From contig CAZALI010000012.1 in assembly GCA_964486215.1 (NCBI GenBank), positions 1-38,760 of the forward strand: DNA of 38,760 nucleotides. Direction: 5' to 3'. Positions 23,270 to 31,266 of this stretch are shown piece after piece. The notes under the pieces are model-generated. The model did not search any database. It was not told the origin of the DNA and saw nothing but the letters and a program-made list of their open reading frames with translations. The translations under genes and the position numbers were made by a program. Positions within the stretch are counted from its first letter, which is position 1. Each line of letters starts with the position of its first letter. The DNA is from RUG343 sp964486215 (GTDB lineage Bacteria > Bacillota_I > Bacilli_A > RF39 > UBA660).

Positions 23270-23346
23270 TGGTGGACCCTATAGGACTCGAACCTATGAC
23301 CACTCGGTTATGAGCCGAGAGCTCTAACCAACTGAGCTAAGGGTCC
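23270..23346 (-). tRNA. tRNA with CAU anticodon, probably tRNA-Ile2 (lysidine type)
   Basis: 77 nt with encoded CCA. Acceptor GGACCCT/AGGGTCC; D arm TAGCTCAGTTGGTTAGAGC; anticodon stem CTCGG/CCGAG around CTCATAA, anticodon CAT. The body GGACCyTTAGCTCAGTTGGTTAGAGC recalls the Bacillota tRNA whose C34 is changed to lysidine to read AUA. Elongator tRNA-Met cannot be excluded; it is not initiator tRNA because the anticodon stem lacks three consecutive G-C pairs. Promoter TTGTAA-17-TATCAT lies just upstream on the minus strand. Confidence 0.85.
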
Positions 23347-23411
23347 GTACTTATTAATGATACCATATATAAAGATTATTTACAACAATTTATTTTAATT
23401 TTAAAAGAAAA

Positions 23412-23429
23412 AATAGGTTATTACCTATT
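23412..23429 (-). terminator. Terminator after the 139-aa gene
   Basis: AATAGGT/ACCTATT stem (7 bp, loop TATT), overlapping the stop codon and followed on the minus strand by TTTTTCTTTT. Confidence 0.75.
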
Positions 23430-23844
23430 TATTCATTGTATTTAATAAATTAATCTTAAACATATCTTTTTTTGGATTTTCTTTAGAAATCATTACACCT
23501 TTATAAGTAGATAATTCTGCTCTATGTCCTTCATCTAATATTCCTTCTGGTGTAAGGTTAGTTAATAGAATAATACCTTTATTTAGATATACAGTATAGT
23601 GTAATGTTATTTCTCCATGTACTTTAGCAAATAATTCATCAGTAGGTAATTTTAACTCATAAGTAACAGTATTTGTAATACTATCTTTTACTTTCTTTTC
23701 TCCTAAGAAGTTACCTTTTCTTAATTCTGGATAATATGTAAAAGTTAATTTCTTATAAGCTAACATATTATATTTTCTTACTGATCTCTCTTTCTTTCTA
23801 AAATCATTTTCATCTAGATATTCAAATATATAACTCTTTTCCAT
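23425..23844 (-). CDS. Protein of unknown function (139 aa)
   Basis: Unrecognised soluble protein. The first third is basic (NDFRKKERSVRKYNMLAYKK); the rest looks beta-rich, with TYELKLPTDELFAKVHGEIT and LNKGIILLTNLTPEGILDE. No signal, membrane segment or catalytic motif. It is a single-gene unit with a near-consensus promoter (23915-23943), a leader of about 65 bases with a hairpin, an unusual GGGGTTGA ribosome site six bases before ATG, and its own terminator, so it is probably well expressed or regulated in the leader. Confidence 0.7.
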   Translation of the reverse strand: MEKSYIFEYLDENDFRKKERSVRKYNMLAYKKLTFTYYPELRKGNFLGEKKVKDSITNTVTYELKLPTDELFAKVHGEITLHYTVYLNKGIILLTNLTPEGILDEGHRAELSTYKGVMISKENPKKDMFKINLLNTMNK

Positions 23845-23877
23845 ATATATTCAACCCCACTCTATAATATTTTTCTT

Positions 23878-23943
23878 GTAGAACACTTATGTCCTACTCC
23901 CCCAAAGTATTAATAGTATACCACTCTTTCCTTGATTTGTCAA
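23878..23943 (-). promoter_or_regulatory. Near-consensus promoter and leader hairpin of the 139-aa gene
   Basis: Minus strand: TTGACA (23938-23943), 17 bases, TATACT (23915-23920). The transcript should start near 23908. In the leader GTAGGACA (23890-23897) pairs with TGTTCTAC (23878-23885) with one G-U pair and loop TAAG, after a G5 run. The hairpin could be an mRNA stabiliser or a protein-binding site. Confidence 0.75.
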
Positions 23944-23955
23944 TAAAAAACAAAA

Positions 23956-23970
23956 AAGAGCTAGGCTCTT
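23956..23970 (-). terminator. Terminator after the poly-serine protein gene
   Basis: AAGAGC-TAG-GCTCTT hairpin overlapping the stop at 23969 and followed by T6. On the minus strand the next promoter's TTGACA begins 13 bases after the stem. Confidence 0.75.
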
Positions 23971-26221
23971 ATTTTGTTTTTACTTTTGCATTTTCTTCTT
24001 CGTCTTCACTAGAAATACTTTCTACATATTCATCAGCAACGTCTTTATTTGATTTATTTTCAGATTTTGCTTTAGGTTCAGATGAAACTGTTTCACTGTA
24101 CGAATTATCAGTATCATAGTATACGTAGTTACTATCAGATGATGATGAACTTGTGCTTGATGAACTGCTTGAAGATGAGCTACTAGAGCTTGATGAAGAT
24201 GATGAAGAACTACTTGAAGATGAACTACTACTTGAACTTGTATTAGATCCTGTACTATGACAATCACTATGTTCTTCAGGATGATAGTTATCAGTTGGTG
24301 CAGTATTCTTATCAAAGTCTTCACCTGTTACTTGTGGATCAGGAAGTGGTGCATCATGTGATACAGCTCCAGTTCCATCAGTAGTAATATCTTTAACTGA
24401 TGAATCTAAATCATTGTTTTCATCTTTGAATTCATCATAGAATTCTACATTATGATTATCAAAGTCTGATTCATTAACTTTTTCACCATTATCAATCTTA
24501 TCGTTAGCTGCATCTATCTTTTCTTGAAGATCTTTTTCTTCATCTTCAATTTCTTTATGGATAGCAGCAGCTTTTTCATCTTCTTCTTTTTGCATTTCTG
24601 CAGCTACTCTATCAGCTTCAGCTTGTGCTTCAGCTTCGTATTCTTTATTCTTTTCTTCAATCTTCTTATCGACTTCTTCTTTTAGTTTTTCAACTGCTTC
24701 TTCACCGATAATTTTCTTAGCAACTTCTTCATTGTCAGTAGCGATAACTTTGATCTTATCAATGTCTTCTACTACTGTTTTCTTCCAATGCTCTATTCTA
24801 GTATCAACTTTCTTTTCTTGAATGTTAATTAATTTAATACAACGAGCTTTGATTATTTGATATACCTTTATTTTAGTAATCTTTTTAATAATACTTTCTC
24901 TCTTTACTATCTTCTTAGTAGTTTTCTTTGTAGTCTTCTTAGTTGTTGATTTTTTAGTACTAGATTTCTTAGTATTATTTACTTGATAATTATCATTATT
25001 ATATCCGTATCCATAATTATCTCCATAATAGTAATTATAATCTGGACATAAGTTCTTATAATTATCTTCAAAGTATTTTCTTACTTTCTTGATAAGCTTT
25101 TTATTCTTTTTAGATATCTTAGTTTTCTTAGTAATCTTTTCAGTTACTTTAACTATAGTAGTAATAGAATATTTATATTTTTCTATTTCTTTTATACTAA
25201 TATTTTCATTACATTCAATAATATGTAAATCTTCTCTTAACATATTACAGAATTTGTTTATTAGGATCATTTGATATTCTGAATCTTTACAATCTTTAAA
25301 CTTATAGAATAATTCTTCATATTTATCAGCAAAAGCTTTTCCTTCTTGAGATTCAATTATGTCACTGATACATACTGGATGATCTTTATCACTATTCATA
25401 TATTCATTGAATAAGTAATCAATACCTTCTTTGTATGATTCAGCCCATTTAGCTTTGAATTCTTCTTCTGATAATTCACCATAGTTTTCAATTATTTGTT
25501 TTCCTGTTGATACAGAAAAATCATTATAAGTGATTACTATAGCTGGTGCCCAATAAGCATTGTCACTGTTATGAGTAATCTCTTCACATTTATCAATTAC
25601 TTCTTGAGCATTACTACCATCTTCTACAACAGTAGTTTCTTCAACATTAGTATTATCATTTGTATTAGTATCTGTAACTGTTTCAGTAGTTTCTTCTACT
25701 ACTTGTGTATCATTAGTGGATACTTCTGGAGTAGTATTTTCTACTACTGGTGTCTCATTAGAAACATTTTCATTAGTTTCAGTAGAAGTAGGAGCTTCAA
25801 CTGATTTAGCTTCTTCTTTTACTTCTTCTTTTTTAGTTTCTACTGGTTCTTTTTCTTCTACAACTTCTTCTACAGTAGTTGGATTATCTATTTCTTCCTC
25901 TTCATCAGCATAAGTTGGAATTATAGGTATATTTAGAGCAGAAGCTGTGATGAAACCTGCTGTTGCTAAAGCAGCAACTTTCTTTCTTAATTCTTTAGGT
26001 GAAACACCTAATTTGTATACTCTAGCCTTTTCTATTTGATCACTACTTAAGAAATGTAAGTGTGAATCATAACCATTATTTTCATTACGTAGAGCACCAG
26101 CTACACGAATAGCTGTTTCTCTATCTAGATTTATTTTTGTATTGTCTTCAGTAATACCTTCATAGATGATATTATCTCTACTTTTGTAGATATTTATATC
26201 TTTTATCTTAATATTTTTCAC
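23969..26221 (-). CDS. Large secreted/surface protein with 28-serine run (750 aa)
   Basis: No known family recognised. An unusual N-terminal extension (1-81, charged, MKNIKIKDINIYKSRDN...) precedes a hydrophobic stretch (82-102) and a signal-peptidase-like site PTYA-DEEEE (after A105). Then come a Glu/Thr/Val-rich linker (about 106-205), a folded region (about 205-400) with cysteines, a Lys/Thr repeat region (TKKSSTKKSTTKKTTKKTT), an alpha-helical charged region likely coiled-coil (about 490-590), and a C-terminal part with 28 serines in a row, one Thr and five more Ser. No LPXTG motif. The start is GTG; AGGAAG lies eight bases before it, and another GTG three codons earlier is possible. Follows the 504-aa gene by 15 bases. 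Confidence 0.75.
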   Translation of the reverse strand: MKNIKIKDINIYKSRDNIIYEGITEDNTKINLDRETAIRVAGALRNENNGYDSHLHFLSSDQIEKARVYKLGVSPKELRKKVAALATAGFITASALNIPIIPTYADEEEEIDNPTTVEEVVEEKEPVETKKEEVKEEAKSVEAPTSTETNENVSNETPVVENTTPEVSTNDTQVVEETTETVTDTNTNDNTNVEETTVVEDGSNAQEVIDKCEEITHNSDNAYWAPAIVITYNDFSVSTGKQIIENYGELSEEEFKAKWAESYKEGIDYLFNEYMNSDKDHPVCISDIIESQEGKAFADKYEELFYKFKDCKDSEYQMILINKFCNMLREDLHIIECNENISIKEIEKYKYSITTIVKVTEKITKKTKISKKNKKLIKKVRKYFEDNYKNLCPDYNYYYGDNYGYGYNNDNYQVNNTKKSSTKKSTTKKTTKKTTKKIVKRESIIKKITKIKVYQIIKARCIKLINIQEKKVDTRIEHWKKTVVEDIDKIKVIATDNEEVAKKIIGEEAVEKLKEEVDKKIEEKNKEYEAEAQAEADRVAAEMQKEEDEKAAAIHKEIEDEEKDLQEKIDAANDKIDNGEKVNESDFDNHNVEFYDEFKDENNDLDSSVKDITTDGTGAVSHDAPLPDPQVTGEDFDKNTAPTDNYHPEEHSDCHSTGSNTSSSSSSSSSSSSSSSSSSSSSSSSSSSSTSSSSSDSNYVYYDTDNSYSETVSSEPKAKSENKSNKDVADEYVESISSEDEEENAKVKTK

Positions 26222-26236
26222 TTGTATCACTTCCTA

Positions 26237-27751
26237 TTAAATAGCTTTCTTTTTACCAGTCATTACCCAACCAGCATTTAGTAAGTTTTTATTATTCTTA
26301 TATGACCATTTATATTTAGTTTTACCTGGTTCAATTACATCTCTTGTCTTTGTACTCTTGTAACATACTGTTCCATATAATGGTTTTCTTATAGTAGATT
26401 TATCAGTTACAGTTATAGTTCTATAAACTGGTATTTCTTTTGATACTATACTACCACATGAAGCTGTAGCTACAGTATTGTGTGAAGCATCTAGTGTAGT
26501 TTCAGTTAAAACCTTAGTATAAGTTAAATCATTTCTAGTATATGAATATTCATCATAAATGAATTTTGGATCTGAAGTACATATATCTTTACATGCACTA
26601 TAGTCAGCTCCAACAAATTTATAATGTCTAGTTAATGTATCTTTTGGAGCAGTAGTATATACTCTTCTTCCAACATAAGTCCAACCACCTACTACTTTAA
26701 TAGCAGCACTTCTTGTAGTTGTTACTTGTGAAATCTTAGTATATTCAGTTGTAGTAGTTAACTTATAATGTTCATGGTCAACTATTAAGTAATTATATTT
26801 AGAACATGCTAATTCTTTTTGAGTAGCTACTTGACGCTTCTCTTGTCTTTCTTTAGCAAATGTCTTTTCATATTTACCTATTTCTTCTTTTCTTGAATAT
26901 GTTTGTACTTCTTTAGTACATGATGGATTGTTGTCACTACATTTTATTTGTGCAGTATTACAATCAGCTTTTTGCCATTCAGACCAATCAGTCCATTCTC
27001 CAACTTTTGATCCAGTTGTTTTCTTATACTCCCAAATGTAATTCTTTTCACATTCTTTACAATTAATAATAATTGTAGTGTTGTTGTAGTAGTTATTAGT
27101 TACTGGTTTAGTATTATAATAACGTTTAATAATTGTGTTAGGTACATTTGAAGTATTTACTGTATAACTACTTGGTGTAATTGGAACATATGAATTACTC
27201 TTTGAAGCTTTTACTTGTACATTAGAGTAATCTTCTTGTTTCTCACATAATAGTGATTTACAGTAGTTATAGCATCCTAAATGTACTAAGATATAATCTT
27301 CTTTCTCACTGTCTGTGATACTAACTTTTAATAGATATTCATTATCCATCTTAGTAATTTCTACATATGATTCATCTTGATTTACTTTCTTATTGTTCTT
27401 ATCATATAACTCAGTTAATAACTTCTTAGAGATCATATCTCCTAAAGTCATCTTAGCCTTACCACCTGCTTCTTGTGGTAGACGATCATTTGTATAGTAT
27501 GAGATAGCTGCATCCTTCATTCTATCCAAGTTATCTTGGAAGATTTGTGAAGTAAGTGCATTTAATCCAACATTACTACACTCTTCAACATTGGCTTTCT
27601 TTCCATCAGCACAATTTTGTTGTACAATCTTTGGTTGAATAAATTTTGGTAAAAACCATACTAATATTAGAGCAAAGACTATTACTAATATTAGTTTTAG
27701 TAGGAAATCTCTATATGGAAATCCTTTACTATCGTAATCTTGCGTATACAT
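26237..27751 (-). CDS. Membrane protein with pilin-like head and WxxW/Cys-rich ectodomain (504 aa)
   Basis: An N-terminal anchor (about 16-34, LKLILVIVFALILVWFLPKF) follows a short cytosolic start, with no prepilin cleavage motif. Residues 65-165 resemble the heads of the giant prepilins: DAAISYYTNDRLP, KMTLGDMISKKLLTELYDK, SYVEITKMDNEYLLKVSITD and a final LGCYNYC. A Thr/Asn/Tyr-rich stretch (about 185-225) leads to IWEYKKTTGSKVGEWTDWSEW, a thrombospondin-repeat-like WxxW motif with nearby cysteines, and a C-terminal region of Thr/Tyr-rich repeats with several cysteines ending NAGWVMTGKKKAI. Probably an exported structural or adhesive protein. GGGGGTAATAATT precedes ATG. First gene of a two-gene operon with the poly-serine protein. 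Confidence 0.75.
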   Translation of the reverse strand: MYTQDYDSKGFPYRDFLLKLILVIVFALILVWFLPKFIQPKIVQQNCADGKKANVEECSNVGLNALTSQIFQDNLDRMKDAAISYYTNDRLPQEAGGKAKMTLGDMISKKLLTELYDKNNKKVNQDESYVEITKMDNEYLLKVSITDSEKEDYILVHLGCYNYCKSLLCEKQEDYSNVQVKASKSNSYVPITPSSYTVNTSNVPNTIIKRYYNTKPVTNNYYNNTTIIINCKECEKNYIWEYKKTTGSKVGEWTDWSEWQKADCNTAQIKCSDNNPSCTKEVQTYSRKEEIGKYEKTFAKERQEKRQVATQKELACSKYNYLIVDHEHYKLTTTTEYTKISQVTTTRSAAIKVVGGWTYVGRRVYTTAPKDTLTRHYKFVGADYSACKDICTSDPKFIYDEYSYTRNDLTYTKVLTETTLDASHNTVATASCGSIVSKEIPVYRTITVTDKSTIRKPLYGTVCYKSTKTRDVIEPGKTKYKWSYKNNKNLLNAGWVMTGKKKAI

Positions 27752-27785
27752 AATTATTACCCCCTAAATCAATTACGTGCTGTAT

Positions 27786-27814
27786 ATACTAACACTAAAC
27801 ACAAAAAAAGTCAA
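27786..27814 (-). promoter_or_regulatory. Promoter of the 504-aa/750-aa operon
   Basis: Minus strand TTGACT (27809-27814), 17 bases, TAGTAT (27786-27791; TATATA overlaps). The T7 after TTGACT may also act as terminator run for the Smr gene, which stops at 27821. Confidence 0.6.
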
Positions 27815-27820
27815 GTAATT

Positions 27821-28075
27821 TTATTTACTATACTTAAGTTTAACAATGGTTTCTCCAGGATTAAAATTGTCTTGTTTATACTCTAAAACATACTTATTGT
27901 TTTTCAGAGTTTCTTTAGTTTCTTTAAGAAGAATATTTTTGCCTTTACCATGGATAATAATTACTTCTTTTTTATGTAATTTATAGTTATCAAGAATAAA
28001 ATCATTTATAAGTATTCTAGCTATATCTCGTGGTTCTCCATGAAGATCTATAGTTGGCGTATTACTGGTAATCAT
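27821..28075 (-). CDS. Small Smr-domain protein
   Basis: An 84-aa protein that is nearly only an Smr domain (the C-terminal domain of MutS2): IDLHGEPRDIARILINDFI at 9-27, with the DLHG motif, and VIIIHGKGKNILLKETKETL, with the HGKG motif. Smr domains bind or nick DNA or cleave RNA, including at collided ribosomes. As a free-standing domain its target is unknown. ATG overlaps the PfkB kinase stop in an ATGA, so it is translated by coupling; there is no strong ribosome site of its own. Confidence 0.88.
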   Translation of the reverse strand: MITSNTPTIDLHGEPRDIARILINDFILDNYKLHKKEVIIIHGKGKNILLKETKETLKNNKYVLEYKQDNFNPGETIVKLKYSK

Positions 28076-28983
28076 AAGATATCTAATTTCTTTCTTTCAC
28101 TTAGTACTTCTTCTAATTTAGGCATACTATATCTACCACCTATATGTTCTACTGATAGAGCACCAGTGATATTAGATAGTAATAATATTTCTTCTAATGG
28201 CATTTTTTGCATTAAGAAATAAGCAAATGCTCCATGAAATATATCTCCAGCACCAGTTGAGTCTACAGGATGTTCTATTTTGATACTAGGTATTGTTTCA
28301 TATTTATTATTTATCTTAGTAAAACTGCCTGTTGCTTCTAAAGTAATAATTATTGTATTACTAAAACTTTCAGATAATTTATCATATATTCTTATTATTG
28401 AATCTCTATCATTATAATCCATCTTCATATTGGTATAATCTTCGGCAAAGTCATGGGAACAAACTAAATAATCTACTTTTGGAGCTAGTGCTTTTATTCC
28501 TTCTCTTAAGTTTCCAGCATCTAATATTGTAATAGCATTAGGATTTTTTTTCATCATTTCTTCAGCAAATTTATAGTCATCACCATCTAGTATTATATAG
28601 TCAAAGTTTTCTTCTATATCTTGATTTAATTTATGATTAGTCTTGTCATCACAAGCAGTTAAAATAGTCCTAGAACCGTTAGATGTGTTAGCTATAATAT
28701 AACTACTATCTGTATGTAGTCCTTCATCTAATTGAATATACTTGGTATTAGCTCCAACATCATTAAATTCTCTTTTTATTTCTTCTCCTAGATAGTCTTT
28801 TCCAGCTACACCAGCAATATATACTTCCATACCCCATTTGCTTAAGAGATATCCAGCATTAGCAGCAGCTCCACCACCACATTCTATTCTAGTATGTAGA
28901 TGGTATTTTTCATTCTCATCTGGATAAGCATCCATCTTTAATGTAGTGTCGTATGTTAAATGTCCTATACATAATACTTTCAT
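28072..28983 (-). CDS. PfkB-family carbohydrate kinase
   Basis: 303-aa sugar kinase of the ribokinase/PfkB fold. ECGGGAAANAGYLLSKWG (about 35-52) is the first signature; HPVDSTGAGDIFHGAFAYFL (about 235-254) is the second, with the catalytic aspartate in GAGD. The lid region around DAYPDENEKYHLHTR and the phosphate/ATP region IITLEATGSFTK fit the family. The substrate (ribose, fructose, adenosine or a modified sugar) cannot be named from sequence. AAGGTG precedes ATG. Co-translated with the Smr protein. Confidence 0.88.
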   Translation of the reverse strand: MKVLCIGHLTYDTTLKMDAYPDENEKYHLHTRIECGGGAAANAGYLLSKWGMEVYIAGVAGKDYLGEEIKREFNDVGANTKYIQLDEGLHTDSSYIIANTSNGSRTILTACDDKTNHKLNQDIEENFDYIILDGDDYKFAEEMMKKNPNAITILDAGNLREGIKALAPKVDYLVCSHDFAEDYTNMKMDYNDRDSIIRIYDKLSESFSNTIIITLEATGSFTKINNKYETIPSIKIEHPVDSTGAGDIFHGAFAYFLMQKMPLEEILLLSNITGALSVEHIGGRYSMPKLEEVLSERKKLDIL

Positions 28984-29001
28984 ACTATCACCTTCTTATT
29001 T

Positions 29002-29050
29002 ATTATAACAAAATTAAAAGTATCTATCTACTAATTAGATAAATACTTTT
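29002..29050 (-). promoter_or_regulatory. PMT gene terminator joined to PfkB kinase promoter
   Basis: A 15-base stem with one mismatch (29016-29030 with 29036-29050) ends the PMT gene. On the minus strand ATTTTG then TGTTATAAT (TATAAT at 29002-29007) is an extended -10 for the kinase. Confidence 0.75.
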
Positions 29051-29061
29051 ATTCCTTTACA

Positions 29062-30708
29062 CTAGTATTCCCAACTACTCAGTATTTTGGTTCTTTCAAT
29101 ATAATCATTTGATACTGATACTCCACTTATTACTGGATAATAAATGATAAATGTAGTAATTATTAATACTAGGTATAGTAACATTAAAATGTCTTTCTTA
29201 TTATTTTTATTAGTTTGGTAGAAGAAATTTACTATACTTAGCATCATAAATGGTAGAATGATGAAATAATGATATAAGAACATTGGCCTACTTATAAAAG
29301 CATATGGCAGATACATCGATAATACTGCTATGAGTAAGAAAGCTGATTTCTTATTTTTCTTCTTTATTATGTAATATGGTAATAATAAGAAGGTTATAAT
29401 AGCAGGCCACCAGATCATAATATTACCTATTCCTACTATTGTTTCTCTATTAGTAGCGTCAACACTATTAGTATAATACCATACTGGTTTATATGATACT
29501 GGCCATGTATACCACTTGGAAGCATATGGATGATCTACATTTAACTCATGATGATATTTATACATATCTTTACTTTGATATACTATTTCTTTTATACCAG
29601 TTGTTTTTATATTATTAATATTTGGATATGATATATAGAATAATGTGTATAAAAGAACTGGTATTACGATGAAGAAAGTTATTCCTTTACCAATAAATGG
29701 AAGGATTCTTTCTTTAGTTATAAATTTATTTATTATATAAATTATACATAATCCTATACCTGACCATAAACCAGACCATTTTACTGAAGCTGCTAAAGCA
29801 AAGAATAGTCCTGATAGACCTATATCTTTTGTTTTAGAATACTTTATATATCTAAACATAAAATAGTATTCTAAGATTACAAATAGTGTTAAATAAGAGT
29901 CTATTGTACCTATTCTTGTCTGAGCAAAATGAAGAGTATCAAATGTCATTAGAAGAGCTGCTAGACAAGCATATTTTCTTTTTTTAAACATTAATTTACC
30001 AAATAAGTACATTACTACTATTATTAGAATACCAAATATATTACCAGCTACTCTATAATAAAATGGTGCCATTTTACCACTTAATTTGATTGGTATAGAC
30101 TCAATCATTTTACCTAGTGGTGGATGTACCCAGTCATATACTTCTTTATTATTTGCATAGTCATAAGCACTTCTAGCAAAGTATACTTCATCAAAATAAC
30201 TAGAGTTTAAATGACTTATTCTTTCTGGTACTGTTAAGGCTTCGTCTGTTAGATTTAATACTTGTTTTTTGTTATGTGTAATAGTACATGTCATTTTATT
30301 ATTACTATTATCATAGAAAGCTATTTCTCCTAGTATTAAGTTACCTTCTTTAGCTTTTATTCTGATGTATTTAGCTTTTTTATTTAATTTGCCTGTATCC
30401 CAAGAAAAAGCACCACTACCAGTCATTTGAATATCTTCATTATATTTTTTACCATCTTCTGATAATTCTATTTTATATTCTCCTGCTTCTTCCCCATTAT
30501 AAAAGATTATTCTATTAATATCAGAATTACTTTTAAATTTTATTGTTATACCATCTTTATTATCTATTTTATAAAAAGTCTGAGGAGCTTTTGTTGTACC
30601 TAGATTTATAAATGACAATATACTATAAAATAATACTATTATTCCCAATATAATAAAATCTTTATAATTAAATTCTTCTTCATCTAGAAATTTACTAATT
30701 CTTTTCAT
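29062..30708 (-). CDS. PMT-family protein O-mannosyltransferase-like, with discoidin-like insert
   Basis: Polytopic GT-C glycosyltransferase (548 aa) of the GT39/PMT type, transferring a sugar from a lipid carrier to Ser/Thr of exported proteins. After the first membrane helix (about 17-35) the outer loop is enlarged by about 95 residues of beta-rich sequence (about 45-138: GITIKFKSNSDINRIIFYN...GEIAFYD), like an F5/8-type-C (discoidin) domain. The catalytic region follows: SSYFDEVYFARSAYDY with D173-E174, and VHPPLGKMIESIP (195-200 HPPLGK). At least eight further helices and the VKWSGLWSGIG segment match the family. AGGAG precedes ATG. Possible acceptors in this window are the Ser/Thr-rich surface proteins. 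Confidence 0.85.
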   Translation of the reverse strand: MKRISKFLDEEEFNYKDFIILGIIVLFYSILSFINLGTTKAPQTFYKIDNKDGITIKFKSNSDINRIIFYNGEEAGEYKIELSEDGKKYNEDIQMTGSGAFSWDTGKLNKKAKYIRIKAKEGNLILGEIAFYDNSNNKMTCTITHNKKQVLNLTDEALTVPERISHLNSSYFDEVYFARSAYDYANNKEVYDWVHPPLGKMIESIPIKLSGKMAPFYYRVAGNIFGILIIVVMYLFGKLMFKKRKYACLAALLMTFDTLHFAQTRIGTIDSYLTLFVILEYYFMFRYIKYSKTKDIGLSGLFFALAASVKWSGLWSGIGLCIIYIINKFITKERILPFIGKGITFFIVIPVLLYTLFYISYPNINNIKTTGIKEIVYQSKDMYKYHHELNVDHPYASKWYTWPVSYKPVWYYTNSVDATNRETIVGIGNIMIWWPAIITFLLLPYYIIKKKNKKSAFLLIAVLSMYLPYAFISRPMFLYHYFIILPFMMLSIVNFFYQTNKNNKKDILMLLYLVLIITTFIIYYPVISGVSVSNDYIERTKILSSWEY

Positions 30709-30731
30709 ATTAACTCCTTTTTTTTCTCCAT

Positions 30732-30740
30732 ATTATAGCA
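30732..30740 (-). promoter_or_regulatory. Extended -10 promoter of the PMT gene
   Basis: Minus strand TATGCTATAAT, with TATAAT at 30732-30737, in the 39-base gap after the flavodoxin gene. No clear terminator is seen in that gap, so read-through from flavodoxin is also possible. Confidence 0.6.
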
Positions 30741-30747
30741 TATTATA

Positions 30748-31215
30748 TTAGTCTAGCCAATTAGTAAATTCTTCTGCACTTTCACTACCAGTAAAACGTT
30801 TACTATTTACAAAGTTTAAGTTTGGATAATCTTTCTTTAAATTATTGTATGATGAAGTAACTGATGAACTACCACTAGTTACAAAAACATATATACTTTT
30901 ACCTGATAGGTCATTTTCTTCTATAAAAGTATTTATTATCTTAGGAGCAATATACCACCATACTGGGAAACCTATTATTACTTTGTCATAATCATTTAAA
31001 TTATTTACTTTGTTTTTGATAGCTGGTCTACTATTAGAATCATTCATTTCTATTGATGATCTACTAGTCTTATCCATCCAATCTAAATCTTTTTCTGTAT
31101 ATGCTTCTACTGGTTCTATTTCAAATAAGTCACCATTTATAATAGAAGACATTTTTTCGGCTACCTTTTTTGTAGTACCAGTAGCAGAAAAGTAACATAT
31201 TAATGTTTTATTCAT
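30748..31215 (-). CDS. Flavodoxin
   Basis: A 155-aa FMN-binding electron carrier of the long-loop/flavodoxin_4 kind. The FMN phosphate loop is YFSATGTTKKVAEKM (8-22), the middle part has VIIGFPVWWYIAPKIINTF (W residues next to the isoalloxazine ring), and VFVTSGSSSVTSS is the third loop. Found widely in anaerobes. A reducing partner is not evident in the window. GGAGG precedes ATG. Confidence 0.92.
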   Translation of the reverse strand: MNKTLICYFSATGTTKKVAEKMSSIINGDLFEIEPVEAYTEKDLDWMDKTSRSSIEMNDSNSRPAIKNKVNNLNDYDKVIIGFPVWWYIAPKIINTFIEENDLSGKSIYVFVTSGSSSVTSSYNNLKKDYPNLNFVNSKRFTGSESAEEFTNWLD

Positions 31216-31235
31216 ACTAATTCCTCCATATTTTT

Positions 31236-31266
31236 ATTATAACAAAAAAGAACTTAATGTTCTTTT
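31236..31266 (-). promoter_or_regulatory. Dehydrogenase terminator joined to flavodoxin promoter
   Basis: Stem AAAAGAAC/GTTCTTTT (31246-31253 with 31259-31266, loop TTAAT) overlaps the dehydrogenase stop. Its T-run runs straight into TTTTTTGTTATAAT, where TGTTATAAT (TATAAT at 31236-31241) is the extended -10 of flavodoxin. The terminator and promoter share bases. Confidence 0.8.

Noticed and set aside
21898..23346. A tRNA-associated integration site or prophage/genomic island
   Set aside because: No integrase, no repeated tRNA ends and no phage genes are seen near the tRNAs; only the unusual gene pair sits between them.
24130..24240. Repeat region that could be taken for a microsatellite or CRISPR-like array
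   Set aside because: It is the serine run written with four different codons; there are no equal-length repeats or spacers. No CRISPR array was seen anywhere in the window.
24022..24324. An open frame of His/Leu/Val/Gln-rich sequence across the serine run
   Set aside because: It is the shifted frame of the serine codons in the 750-aa gene, has no ribosome site, and its composition is explained by the repeat.
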